Assembly (NCBI RefSeq): GCF_013385425.1
Contig: NZ_JACAQA010000002.1
Span: 62,001 to 126,000 of the forward strand
Direction of reading: 5' to 3'
Source: Pseudomonas gingeri
GTDB lineage: Bacteria; Pseudomonadota; Gammaproteobacteria; Pseudomonadales; Pseudomonadaceae
DNA length: 64,000 nt
Shown here in pieces: positions 28,019-35,897 of the stretch. The first letter of the stretch is position 1, and each line of letters begins with the position of its first letter. Below the pieces are notes generated by a model. It was not told the origin of the DNA, did no database searches, and saw nothing but the letters and a program-made list of their open reading frames with translations. The translations under genes were made by a program, and so were the position numbers.

Positions 28019-29665
28019 TTAGCGCCCGGCAAACCGCAACCGAGACAGCATCTTCAAATCGCCATCCTTGTAATACCCATCGCTCCAGCTGTTGTCCGGC
28101 GACAGCGGCTGGACCTGCTTGAGCTCCAGCTTCTTCGCGTAATAGCGAAACCGGTAGTGCTCATAAAAGCGCAGGATCTCCAGGCCATAACGATCCGCCA
28201 GATCGGTATCGCCACGAATCACCAGGTAGTTCTCGTCATTGCCATCGCTGGCGCCGACGCTGAGGTTGTGGCTGCCACTGATAATGGTCGGCGCGTCGGT
28301 GGTGAAGTCAGTGACGATGGCCTTGGTATGCACCAGCAGGTTGCCCTTCTGGCCAAGGAGCCCCTCCTTGATCCAGCCCTCCAGGCCGGTATTGAGCAGC
28401 GCCGTGGCCACGAAATCATCCGTCCGATCGGCATGAATCCCGGAGATGCTGCTGGCGGTGTTCTGCAAGCCGAAACGCAGCACATCGTCGTGGGGCTTGC
28501 CGAGCAAGGCGTCGAGGATTTCCTGGGGCAAGGCAAAGGCCGTGGCGAACAGCACATCCTTCTGCGCCGCCGTAATGATCTGCACGAACTCCTTCAGATC
28601 GCCCTGTCCGGTACGCGGGGAAAACCCGGCGAACAGCGGCTGGCTCGGGTCCATGGGATTGTTCTGGGTGATCCACTTGCGGGTCGCCGCCACATCCGCC
28701 GGCGCCGCCCAGATCTCCTCGAAGACCTGGGTGTACTCGGTGGCCAGGCGGACGTCGTCAAGCACATGCACCACGTTGGCCTGACGATAGACACCATTGG
28801 CGGTGAAGTTGGTGCTGCCACAGAGCACGGCTTCAGGCCGGTACTCGCCACCGGCGTCGCGCTGACTGAGCACGATGAACTTGTCATGGAAGATATTGCT
28901 GGTGACCCGACCCCGTTTGCTCTCGGCCGGAATCGGCGCCAGGCTCTGCTCGTTCAGGGTGGTGTCCTCATCACCGACCTTGGCGTGGTAGAGCACGCGA
29001 ATCCGCACACCGCGCTGCTGCGCCGCGTTCACCGCATCGACTATCGCTTTCAACTGATACTCGTAGATGGCGATATCCAGGCCCCACTGCACATCCGTTG
29101 CACGGGCAATAAAACCCAGCAACTCTTCCAGCAGGCCGTTTTCCAACCACAGGCGCGCCGCATCGGGCCAGGCTTCGATGGGCAGGTTTTTCTGGGTGGT
29201 GATCAGTTTGTCCAGATCCGGAAATTTGCGTTCGAAGCCCTGGCTGGCCGCCACCGCACGGTTGAAGATCACCCGCTGGCCCTTGGGCAGGCCATTGTCG
29301 GTGGTCACCGTCACCGCCAGCGATTCGCCCAGTTGCGGCGCATCAGGCGTGCCGTAGGCCAGGTGCACCCGGTAGTTGCAGGTGCTGCCGGGCTCGACGT
29401 TGTAGTCGGCCCAACGGAATTTCTGCAAAGGTGCCAGATTGCTCGGGGTCGCGTGGTACTGGGGGAAGGTGTGTTCCTTGCCGGGGAACGTCAGGCTGTT
29501 GAACAGGAACTCCCAGGGCGCGCTGCCTTCCTGGCGTTCGATGGCAAAACCGAGCAGGCCGGCCCGCCGCGATTCGGCCAGGTCGATGGCCAGCAACACG
29601 CCACTGGTCCCGGCGTAGGCCTTGACCCGAAAATCGTCCTGGGGATTGCTCTGAAGTACGCGCAT
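28019..29665 (-). CDS. Phospholipase D-like domain protein
   Basis: About 548 residues with two PLD active-site motifs. NIFHDKFIVL with CGSTNFTANG lies at the first, and LVHTKAIVTDF with SGSHNLSVGA at the second. Each has the H-x-K and downstream Asn/Ser of the HKD superfamily, although the Asp of the classical motif is displaced. The first ~150 residues form a beta-rich, fibronectin-like region (SLTFPGKEHTF, NYRVHLAYGT). No signal peptide is seen. Possible activities are phosphodiesterase, phospholipase or nuclease. The ATG at 29665 has AAGGA eight bases upstream; an ATG at 29674 is too close. It converges on the OYE gene with a 5-bp gap. Confidence 0.78.
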   Translation of the reverse strand: MRVLQSNPQDDFRVKAYAGTSGVLLAIDLAESRRAGLLGFAIERQEGSAPWEFLFNSLTFPGKEHTFPQYHATPSNLAPLQKFRWADYNVEPGSTCNYRVHLAYGTPDAPQLGESLAVTVTTDNGLPKGQRVIFNRAVAASQGFERKFPDLDKLITTQKNLPIEAWPDAARLWLENGLLEELLGFIARATDVQWGLDIAIYEYQLKAIVDAVNAAQQRGVRIRVLYHAKVGDEDTTLNEQSLAPIPAESKRGRVTSNIFHDKFIVLSQRDAGGEYRPEAVLCGSTNFTANGVYRQANVVHVLDDVRLATEYTQVFEEIWAAPADVAATRKWITQNNPMDPSQPLFAGFSPRTGQGDLKEFVQIITAAQKDVLFATAFALPQEILDALLGKPHDDVLRFGLQNTASSISGIHADRTDDFVATALLNTGLEGWIKEGLLGQKGNLLVHTKAIVTDFTTDAPTIISGSHNLSVGASDGNDENYLVIRGDTDLADRYGLEILRFYEHYRFRYYAKKLELKQVQPLSPDNSWSDGYYKDGDLKMLSRLRFAGR

Positions 29666-29861
29666 GCACCACATCCTTGGGAAGTCCGCTGAGGTGTTCG
29701 AGCGTAGCGAATTTTTATAACGCCAGGCACTTCATACGCGACTTTCACCATGAAATTTTCCATCCAAGGTTTCAACCGTCCGACCTTGATCAACGACAAG
29801 CGGCGAGTTACCGTCTGACTCCATCCGGTGCCCCCGACGCCAGAACCAGAGAGGACATGCC

Positions 29862-30554
29862 ATGGAATCCCCCTTGCACCCCAGCGTAGGACCGGCCCTC
29901 AGCTTCAACGGCGGCTTCGTCGACACCCTGGGTTTCCTCGCCTTGCAAGGGCTGTTCACCGCCCACGTCACCGGCAACTTCGTCACCCTGGGGGTGAGCA
30001 TTGTCCATGGCACCTCCGGCGCACTGCCCAAGCTGATCGCGCTACCGGTATTCGTGCTGGTGGTGGGGCTGACGCACCTGGCCGCGGTGGCCATCCATCG
30101 TCGGGGGCTGACGCCGCTGCGCCTGCTGCTGGTGACCCATACGCTGATACTGGCCGCCTTCGCTTTCCTGGCGATTTTCTGGGGCCCCTTCATCGACGGC
30201 GACAGCACGACGGCGCTGATCACCGGCATGACCGGGGTCACCGCCATGGCGATTCAGAACGCCATTTCCCGCCAGCATATGAAAGGCACACCGCCGACCA
30301 CGCTGATGACGGGCAACGTCACCCAGTTCGCCGTCGATGTGTTTGCCCTGTGGACCGAGCGGGACATGCAGCAACGGAGCGTGATCAAACAACGTCTGAA
30401 ACCGATTTGCACGACGCTGCTGGCCTTTGCCTCAGGCTGCGTCAGCGCCGCCCTGCTCTATCTGGCCTGGGGATTGTGGGCGCTGATTCTGCCGGTAGTG
30501 GTCGCCGTGGGCGTCTGCCTGGGTGTCTACCGCGGCGACCGACTCAAGCCGTAA
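29862..30554 (+). CDS. DUF1275 (YoaK-type) membrane protein
   Basis: A 230-residue integral membrane protein with six or seven hydrophobic segments. GGFVDTLGFLALQGLFTAHV and TGNFVTLG near the start, with MTGNVTQFAVD later, are the DUF1275 signature. The family is of unknown transport or permease role. GAGG lies seven bases before the ATG. It converges on the patatin gene with a hairpin at the junction, so it is probably monocistronic. Confidence 0.85.
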   Translation: MESPLHPSVGPALSFNGGFVDTLGFLALQGLFTAHVTGNFVTLGVSIVHGTSGALPKLIALPVFVLVVGLTHLAAVAIHRRGLTPLRLLLVTHTLILAAFAFLAIFWGPFIDGDSTTALITGMTGVTAMAIQNAISRQHMKGTPPTTLMTGNVTQFAVDVFALWTERDMQQRSVIKQRLKPICTTLLAFASGCVSAALLYLAWGLWALILPVVVAVGVCLGVYRGDRLKP

Positions 30555-30562
30555 CCGGCGTT

Positions 30563-30590
30563 ACCCCTCAATGCCCGTGTGTCGAGGGGT
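30563..30590. terminator. Convergent hairpin between DUF1275 and patatin genes
   Basis: ACCCCTC pairs with GAGGGGT around a 14-base loop that includes the patatin stop region. Its position between convergent genes suits a two-way terminator. No T tract follows, so efficiency is uncertain. Confidence 0.4.
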
Positions 30591-31443
30591 GAGTGTGGGC
30601 CTGCAATGAATCGGGCACACCGGTACGAACCAACCCGCCCTCCTCGATCCAGATGCAGGTTTGTTCATAGGCACGCTGCAACAGGGCGTCGGTCTGGCTG
30701 AAGTCAAAGACCGAGATCCCCAAGGGACACAAAGGCGCTACCACGTGAATACCCGCCCGGTGCGCGTAGAGTTCGATATCCCGCACCAATTGCCGCATGC
30801 TCATCAGGTTCAACGTGTGCAGCGCCAGGGCCACCAGGCCGGCCGGCGGTTGTGGGCAGGCGCAGCCGAAGCCCGTCGGCACCACCACGATGCGATTGGC
30901 CCCCAGGTCGACCGCGCTGGCAATCGGTGTATTACTCGCCACACCACCGTCGATCAACAACTTGTCGCCAACCCTCACACAAGGAAATACCAACGGGATC
31001 GCCGCACTGGCCAGCAGCGCCTGTTCCGCGCTGCCGCTGGACAACAGCTCTTCGGCCCCCGTCAGCAGGTTGGTGGTGACGATATGCAGTGGCAGGACCG
31101 TGTCTTCGATCCGTGCCACGGGCAACGCTCGCTTGACCAGTCGCTCCAGCGCCGTGGCCTGCAACAGAAAGCCGCGCCGATTGATCAGCGCCCCCAGGGT
31201 ATCGAGTAACGACAGGGGAAACACATCGCCCTTGCGCAAACTGCGCCAGAAGTCCGCCAGCTCCGCCACCCCCTGCGCGGTGGGCCGTGCGGCAAAGTAG
31301 GCGCCGTTGATGGCACCGACCGACGCGCCGATCACCAGGTCAAAGTTCACCCGGGCCTCTACCAGGGCCTTGAGCATGCCCACCTGGACCGCGCCGAGGC
31401 TCCCACCTCCAGCCAACACGAGGGCAGTTTTGACAGCGTGCAT
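30568..31443 (-). CDS. Patatin-like phospholipase family protein
   Basis: A 291-residue patatin-fold hydrolase. The oxyanion loop LVLAGGGSLGAVQVG, nucleophile elbow GASVG (Ser about residue 42) and dyad DGG (LLIDGGVASNTP) are intact, so catalysis by Ser-Asp is expected. It resembles RssA-type cytoplasmic patatins rather than secreted ExoU-like toxins, and no signal peptide is seen. The ATG at 31443 has GAGG six bases upstream. It is divergent from a GST gene across a 250-bp gap containing a 24-bp palindrome. Confidence 0.87.
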   Translation of the reverse strand: MHAVKTALVLAGGGSLGAVQVGMLKALVEARVNFDLVIGASVGAINGAYFAARPTAQGVAELADFWRSLRKGDVFPLSLLDTLGALINRRGFLLQATALERLVKRALPVARIEDTVLPLHIVTTNLLTGAEELLSSGSAEQALLASAAIPLVFPCVRVGDKLLIDGGVASNTPIASAVDLGANRIVVVPTGFGCACPQPPAGLVALALHTLNLMSMRQLVRDIELYAHRAGIHVVAPLCPLGISVFDFSQTDALLQRAYEQTCIWIEEGGLVRTGVPDSLQAHTHPSTHGH

Positions 31444-31520
31444 GGCAGGCCTCGCTCGTACTCAATGACGGTCATACAGGAGCATAGCTGGCGACTTGAA
31501 ACTCAACGCGATAGCCAACT

Positions 31521-31544
31521 AGTATTGGGTCCGGACTCAATACT
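31521..31544. promoter_or_regulatory. 24-bp near-perfect palindrome between divergent genes
   Basis: The left half AGTATTGGGTCC and right half GGACTCAATACT are reverse complements at 11 of 12 positions, centred on GTCCGGAC. It lies 78 bp upstream of the patatin start and 150 bp before the GST start. Its size and symmetry fit the operator of a dimeric or tetrameric repressor, but no regulator gene is adjacent. Confidence 0.55.
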
Positions 31545-31693
31545 CCTTGGCCGTGAACGAGACCGTGCTCCTTTCTTCACATCGAGAGGGCGTTCTTCGT
31601 GAGCCTCGGGATAGTTGCGTGTCCGGCACAGTAACCGGTTCAAGCCCCAGGGGCTGCCAGGATTCTCTTCACCGCATCAAAAGGACAGGATCA

Positions 31694-32299
31694 ATGAAGC
31701 TTATCGGTATGCTGGACTCTCCCTACGTGCGCCGGGTCGCTATCACCCTCAAGCACCTGGGCATCGCCTTCGAACACCAGTCGGTGTCGGTGTTTCGTGA
31801 CTTCGAGCGCTTTGCGCAGATCAACCCGGTGGTCAAGGCCCCGACCCTGGTCTGCGACAGCGGCGAAGTGTTGATGGACTCAGGGCTGATTCTCGAATAT
31901 CTGGCGCTGATCGCCGGTCCCGGCCAGGCCTATGCCAGCCTGGCCGAGCAGGTGCGCGGACTGCGGCTGATCGGGCTGGCCCTGGCCGCCTGCGAGAAAT
32001 CGGTGCAGATCGTCTATGAAAAGAATCTGCGTCCCGCGGAGAAACAGCATGGTCCCTGGCTGGAACGGGTTGGCGGCCAGTTGGCAGCCGCCTACACGCA
32101 GATCGAGAACGAACTGTCACGCCAGCAACTGCCCCAAGACGGCACGATTCGTCAGGAAGGCATCAGCCTGGCGGTTGCCTGGAGCTTCAGCAAGATGATG
32201 CTCCCCGAGCAATGCCTGGCGGCACACTATCCGCACCTCGAACAATTCACGGCCTATGCCGAGCGCCTGGAGATTTTCGTCAGTACTCCGGCCACCTGA
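31694..32299 (+). CDS. Glutathione S-transferase family protein
   Basis: A 201-residue GST. The thioredoxin-like N-domain opens MKLIGMLDSPYVRRVAITLK, with Ser in the SPY motif as the likely glutathione-activating residue. INPVVKAPTLVCDSGEVLMDS is the cis-Pro/SNAIL-type region, and an all-helical C-domain follows. The ATG at 31694 has AGGA upstream; the frame is open further but that would add an unlikely 49-residue extension. It is probably monocistronic, with a hairpin after the stop. The substrate is unknown. Confidence 0.87.
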   Translation: MKLIGMLDSPYVRRVAITLKHLGIAFEHQSVSVFRDFERFAQINPVVKAPTLVCDSGEVLMDSGLILEYLALIAGPGQAYASLAEQVRGLRLIGLALAACEKSVQIVYEKNLRPAEKQHGPWLERVGGQLAAAYTQIENELSRQQLPQDGTIRQEGISLAVAWSFSKMMLPEQCLAAHYPHLEQFTAYAERLEIFVSTPAT

Positions 32300-32330
32300 T
32301 TCCCCGCTTCCTCCCACACCTGTTGATCCT

Positions 32331-32358
32331 GTCGGCGGTCAGTGACTAGGCCGCCGAC
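32331..32358 (+). terminator. Hairpin terminator after the GST gene
   Basis: GTCGGCGG pairs perfectly with CCGCCGAC around a 12-base loop, 31 bp after the GST stop. The stem is strong and GC-rich, without a clear T run. Confidence 0.5.
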
Positions 32359-32457
32359 ACGGCACCATAGTGGCGAACTGGCATTTCGGCAAAACTCGAC
32401 AATACTTGGTCGCGATCGGAATGCTCAGTCACTCTTCTCCTCGAAATGGAGTTCGCC

Positions 32458-34215
32458 ATGAAGTCGCAAGAACTGGAACTTGATGTGGCGGTGGTCGGCG
32501 GTGGCGTCTCAGGTTGCTACAGCGCCTGGCGACTGCAGCAGGTTCATGGCGATACGCAGAACATTGCCTTGTTCGAATACAGCGACCGGATCGGCGGACG
32601 CCTGTTCAGTATCACCCTGCCAGGCTTGCCCAATGTGGTCGCCGAGGTCGGCGGCATGCGCTACATCCCGGGCCCTGACGGCCATGTGGTGGTGGACAGC
32701 CTGGTCAAGCACCTCAAGCTGCCCAGCCAGGATTTCCCCATGGGCGCGCCCAAGCCGGTCTATTCGAAGAACAACCTGTTCTACCTGCGCGGCAAGCGCT
32801 TCCGTTATCGCGACTTCGTCGAAGCCCCGGAAAAAATCCCCTACGACCTGGCCTGGTCCGAGCGCGGCTTCTGCCCCGAGGACTTGCAGGTCAAGGTGAT
32901 GAACTACGTCTACCCCGGCTTCGACAAACTCAACCTGTGCCAGCAGATGCAGGTCAGCGTGTTCGGCAAGGAAATCTGGCGGTACGGCTTCTGGGACCTG
33001 CTCTACCGGGTGATGAGCAATGAGGGTTACCAGTTCATGAAGGATGCCGGCGGCTATGACGCCAATGTCGCCAACGCCAGCGCCGTGACCCAGCTTCCGG
33101 CCACCGAATACAAGGACACCACCGAGTTCCTGACCCTGACCAAGGGTTTCCAGAGCCTGCCCCTGACCCTGGCGGCAAAGTTCGCCAAGCTGCCCGGAAA
33201 ACTGCCGGGCAAGCAGCGGGTACAGATGAACCAGCGGCTGACCGCCATCAGCTACGCCAAGGACGCCGACTTCCCCTACCGCCTGCACTTCCAGGCCACC
33301 ACCACGGTGGACGGCAGTACCCGCGACAGCGGCGGCCAGTCCGTGGTCAAGGCGAAGAAAATCATCCTGGCCATGCCCCGCCGGTCCCTGGAACTGATCG
33401 ACTCGCCGTTCTTCAGCGATCCCTGGCTCAAGGACAATCTCGGCTCGGTGCTGGTGCAATCGGCCTTCAAACTCTTCCTCGCCTACGAGCAACCCTGGTG
33501 GCGCGCCCTCGGCTTGGTGGCCGGGCGTTCGGTCACCGACCTGCCGGTGCGGCAGATCTACTACATGGGCACCGAATGCGAGCAGAAAGGCGGCGAGCCG
33601 ACACTCAACTCGTTGCTGATGGCCTCCTACAACGACATCGGCACCGTGCCGTTCTGGAAAGGCCTGGAAGGCGGTGCGCCCTTTGTTGGCCACACGCCTG
33701 TCAACCTGGCCGGCCTGCTCAAGTCCGAACCGGTGGTGCCCAGGACCCAGTTCACCGTCAGCGACGAAATGGTCCGGGTAGCGCAGATGCAGGTCACCCA
33801 GGTCCATGACCAGGTGGAACTGCCGCGTCCCTACTCGGCGGTCTATCACGCTTGGGACGCCGACCCGTACGGCGGCGGCTGGCATGAATGGAAAGCCAAT
33901 TACCGGCTCGACCAGATCATCTGCCGCATGCGCCGGCCGGTGGAAAACCAGCAGATCCATATCGTCGGCGAGGCCTACTCCTATGGCCAGGGCTGGGTCG
34001 AAGGCGCCCTGACCGTGGCCGAATCGACACTCCAGGACTTCTTCGGGCTCAAGCGTCCGACCTGGTTACCCAAGCACTACGCCCTGCTGCCAGTGCCGAC
34101 ACCCGACGGTTGTGCCCTGCAACCGGGCCAGCGCCCGGCCTGCAAGGACTGCGCGGACACCCTGAATGAAGTGACTCAATTTGCCTATAAGGGGATCGAC
34201 CATGGCAATACGTAG
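32458..34215 (+). CDS. FAD-dependent amine / L-amino-acid oxidase-like flavoenzyme
   Basis: A 585-residue flavin amine oxidase. The dinucleotide motif VAVVGGGVSGCYSAWRL is at residues ~10-26, then EYSDRIGGRL and a VGGMRY flavin segment. C-terminal HIVGEAYSYGQGWVEGAL is the second FAD contact. The last ~40 residues carry a CxxC (PACKDCAD). Known relatives oxidatively deaminate L-amino acids to 2-oxo acids, NH3 and H2O2; L-arginine-oxidase-like enzymes of Pseudomonas are one candidate subgroup, recalled and not tested. No signal peptide. The ATG at 32458 has a better ribosome site than the one 12 bp earlier. It overlaps the decarboxylase gene by 14 bp. Confidence 0.8.
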   Translation: MKSQELELDVAVVGGGVSGCYSAWRLQQVHGDTQNIALFEYSDRIGGRLFSITLPGLPNVVAEVGGMRYIPGPDGHVVVDSLVKHLKLPSQDFPMGAPKPVYSKNNLFYLRGKRFRYRDFVEAPEKIPYDLAWSERGFCPEDLQVKVMNYVYPGFDKLNLCQQMQVSVFGKEIWRYGFWDLLYRVMSNEGYQFMKDAGGYDANVANASAVTQLPATEYKDTTEFLTLTKGFQSLPLTLAAKFAKLPGKLPGKQRVQMNQRLTAISYAKDADFPYRLHFQATTTVDGSTRDSGGQSVVKAKKIILAMPRRSLELIDSPFFSDPWLKDNLGSVLVQSAFKLFLAYEQPWWRALGLVAGRSVTDLPVRQIYYMGTECEQKGGEPTLNSLLMASYNDIGTVPFWKGLEGGAPFVGHTPVNLAGLLKSEPVVPRTQFTVSDEMVRVAQMQVTQVHDQVELPRPYSAVYHAWDADPYGGGWHEWKANYRLDQIICRMRRPVENQQIHIVGEAYSYGQGWVEGALTVAESTLQDFFGLKRPTWLPKHYALLPVPTPDGCALQPGQRPACKDCADTLNEVTQFAYKGIDHGNT

Positions 34216-35881
34216 AGACTTTACTGTCGCTGACTACCTGCTGGCACGACTCCTTCAACTGGGTGTGCACAAGGTGTTCCAGGTCCCCGGCGATTATGTG
34301 TCGGGATTTATGGATGCCCTGGAGAAGTCCGCCGATATCCAGCCGGTCGGCGAAGTCAATGAAATGAGTGCCGCCTACGCCGCCGACGGTTACGCCCGTT
34401 ATGCCGGGATCGGCGCGGTATCGCTGCAATACGGTGTCGGCACCTTCAGCGCGGTGAATGCCATTGCCGGCGCCTATGTCGAGCGCAATCCGGTGGTGGT
34501 TATCAGTGCCAGTCCGTCGGCGAAGAATCGCCAGATCATCTGGGCGGCGGACGTCCTGTTCCACCACTCCACCGGCGACCTGGACGTCGGGCGCAAGGTG
34601 TTCGAGAACATCACCGTCGCCTGCGAACTGCTGGACGACAGCCGCACCGCACCGGCACTGATCGACCGGGCGCTGGTCGCCGCCATCAGCCAGCGCCGGC
34701 CGATCTACCTGGAAGCCTGGCAGAACGTCTGGGGCGAACCTTGCGAGGAACCCGTCGGCGAACTGTCTCCCGTGCCGGCCGCCTGCGATCTGCTGTCCCT
34801 GGAAGCGGCGGTCGAGACCTCGGTGCAACGCCTGCGCGAGGCGAAAAAGCCGTTGATCATGCTCGGCATCGAGATCGCCCGTTTCGGCCTGCAAAAGCAG
34901 GCGCTGCACCTGATCGAAGCCAGCGGCCTGTCGTTCACCACCTCATTGGAAGCCAAGACCGTTGTCGACGAAAACCACCCGCAATTTATCGGCACCTATG
35001 CCGGTACCGCCTCTCGGCTGTGGACCCAGGAGCTGGTGGACCAGACCGATTGCATCCTGGCCATCGGGGTCATCTTCACCGACGACTACCTGCAACTGCT
35101 GAAAAAGGATTTCGGCCAGATCATCCTGGTCAACACCCAGCTGGCCCGCACCGGCTTGCAGTACTACCCCCATGTTCCGCTGCCGCAGTACCTCACCGCG
35201 CTGACCAGCGCACTCGGCCTGGACGATGATTTCCCGCTGCCCCTGCGCCCGCGCGAACCACTCTCGCCGCTGCTCAAGGCAACCGACCATGACACGCCCC
35301 TGAGTTACGAGCGGTTCCTCGACACCCTCGCCGATTTCGCCCGGGAGCAACGCCTGTGGGACAACAGCGCGCTGATCCTCGGTGAAAGCTCGGCGCTGTA
35401 CGCCGCCAGCAATATCATGGGCATGCCCGAGAACAGCTTTGTCGCGGATGCCATCTGGGGTTCCCTCGGTCACGAGACCGGCTGTGCCCTGGGAGTGGCC
35501 ATGGGTGGCCAGCGCCGGCCGCTGGTGGTCGCCGGCGACGGCGGCTTCATGATGATGTGCCAGTCGCTGTCGACCCTGGTGCGCAATCGCGTGAATGCCG
35601 TGGTGTTCGTCATGAGCAACGAGGTCTACGCCATCGAGCAGGCCTTTGTGAACATCAACGCCTTCAAGGAACACGGCGAGTTCGCAGCGTTCGACATCCT
35701 GCCCAGCTGGGATTACCTGGCCTTGGCCCAGGGTTTCGGCGCCAAGGGCTACAAGGTCTCGACCCTGGGTGAGTTGCGCGAACTGCTGCTCAAACTGCTG
35801 GTGATCGACGAGACCGTGCTGGTCCAAGTGGTCATTCCGCAAAAAGACCTTGCGCCCCAGATCGAACGACTCGCGTCCTGA
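34202..35881 (+). CDS. Thiamine-diphosphate-dependent 2-oxoacid decarboxylase
   Basis: A 559-residue enzyme of the pyruvate/indolepyruvate decarboxylase family. Key residues of true decarboxylases are present: Asp31 in PGDY, Glu54 in NEMSAAYAADGYAR (activates ThDP) and the HH pair His121-His122 in FHHSTGDLD. The ThDP/Mg motif begins GDG at 445-447 and ends at Asn473 in SNEVYAIEQ, where the usual NN is SN. It should convert a 2-oxo acid to an aldehyde and CO2. The ATG at 34202 follows AAGGGG and lies inside the oxidase gene, so the two enzymes probably work in sequence on one amino acid. Confidence 0.85.
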   Translation: MAIRRDFTVADYLLARLLQLGVHKVFQVPGDYVSGFMDALEKSADIQPVGEVNEMSAAYAADGYARYAGIGAVSLQYGVGTFSAVNAIAGAYVERNPVVVISASPSAKNRQIIWAADVLFHHSTGDLDVGRKVFENITVACELLDDSRTAPALIDRALVAAISQRRPIYLEAWQNVWGEPCEEPVGELSPVPAACDLLSLEAAVETSVQRLREAKKPLIMLGIEIARFGLQKQALHLIEASGLSFTTSLEAKTVVDENHPQFIGTYAGTASRLWTQELVDQTDCILAIGVIFTDDYLQLLKKDFGQIILVNTQLARTGLQYYPHVPLPQYLTALTSALGLDDDFPLPLRPREPLSPLLKATDHDTPLSYERFLDTLADFAREQRLWDNSALILGESSALYAASNIMGMPENSFVADAIWGSLGHETGCALGVAMGGQRRPLVVAGDGGFMMMCQSLSTLVRNRVNAVVFVMSNEVYAIEQAFVNINAFKEHGEFAAFDILPSWDYLALAQGFGAKGYKVSTLGELRELLLKLLVIDETVLVQVVIPQKDLAPQIERLAS

Positions 35882-35897
35882 AAGGAGCATTCACTAC

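Noticed and set aside
32509..33960. A 483-codon minus-strand frame opposite the amine oxidase
   Set aside because: An antisense shadow with His/Gly-rich low-complexity content; the plus strand has clear FAD motifs.
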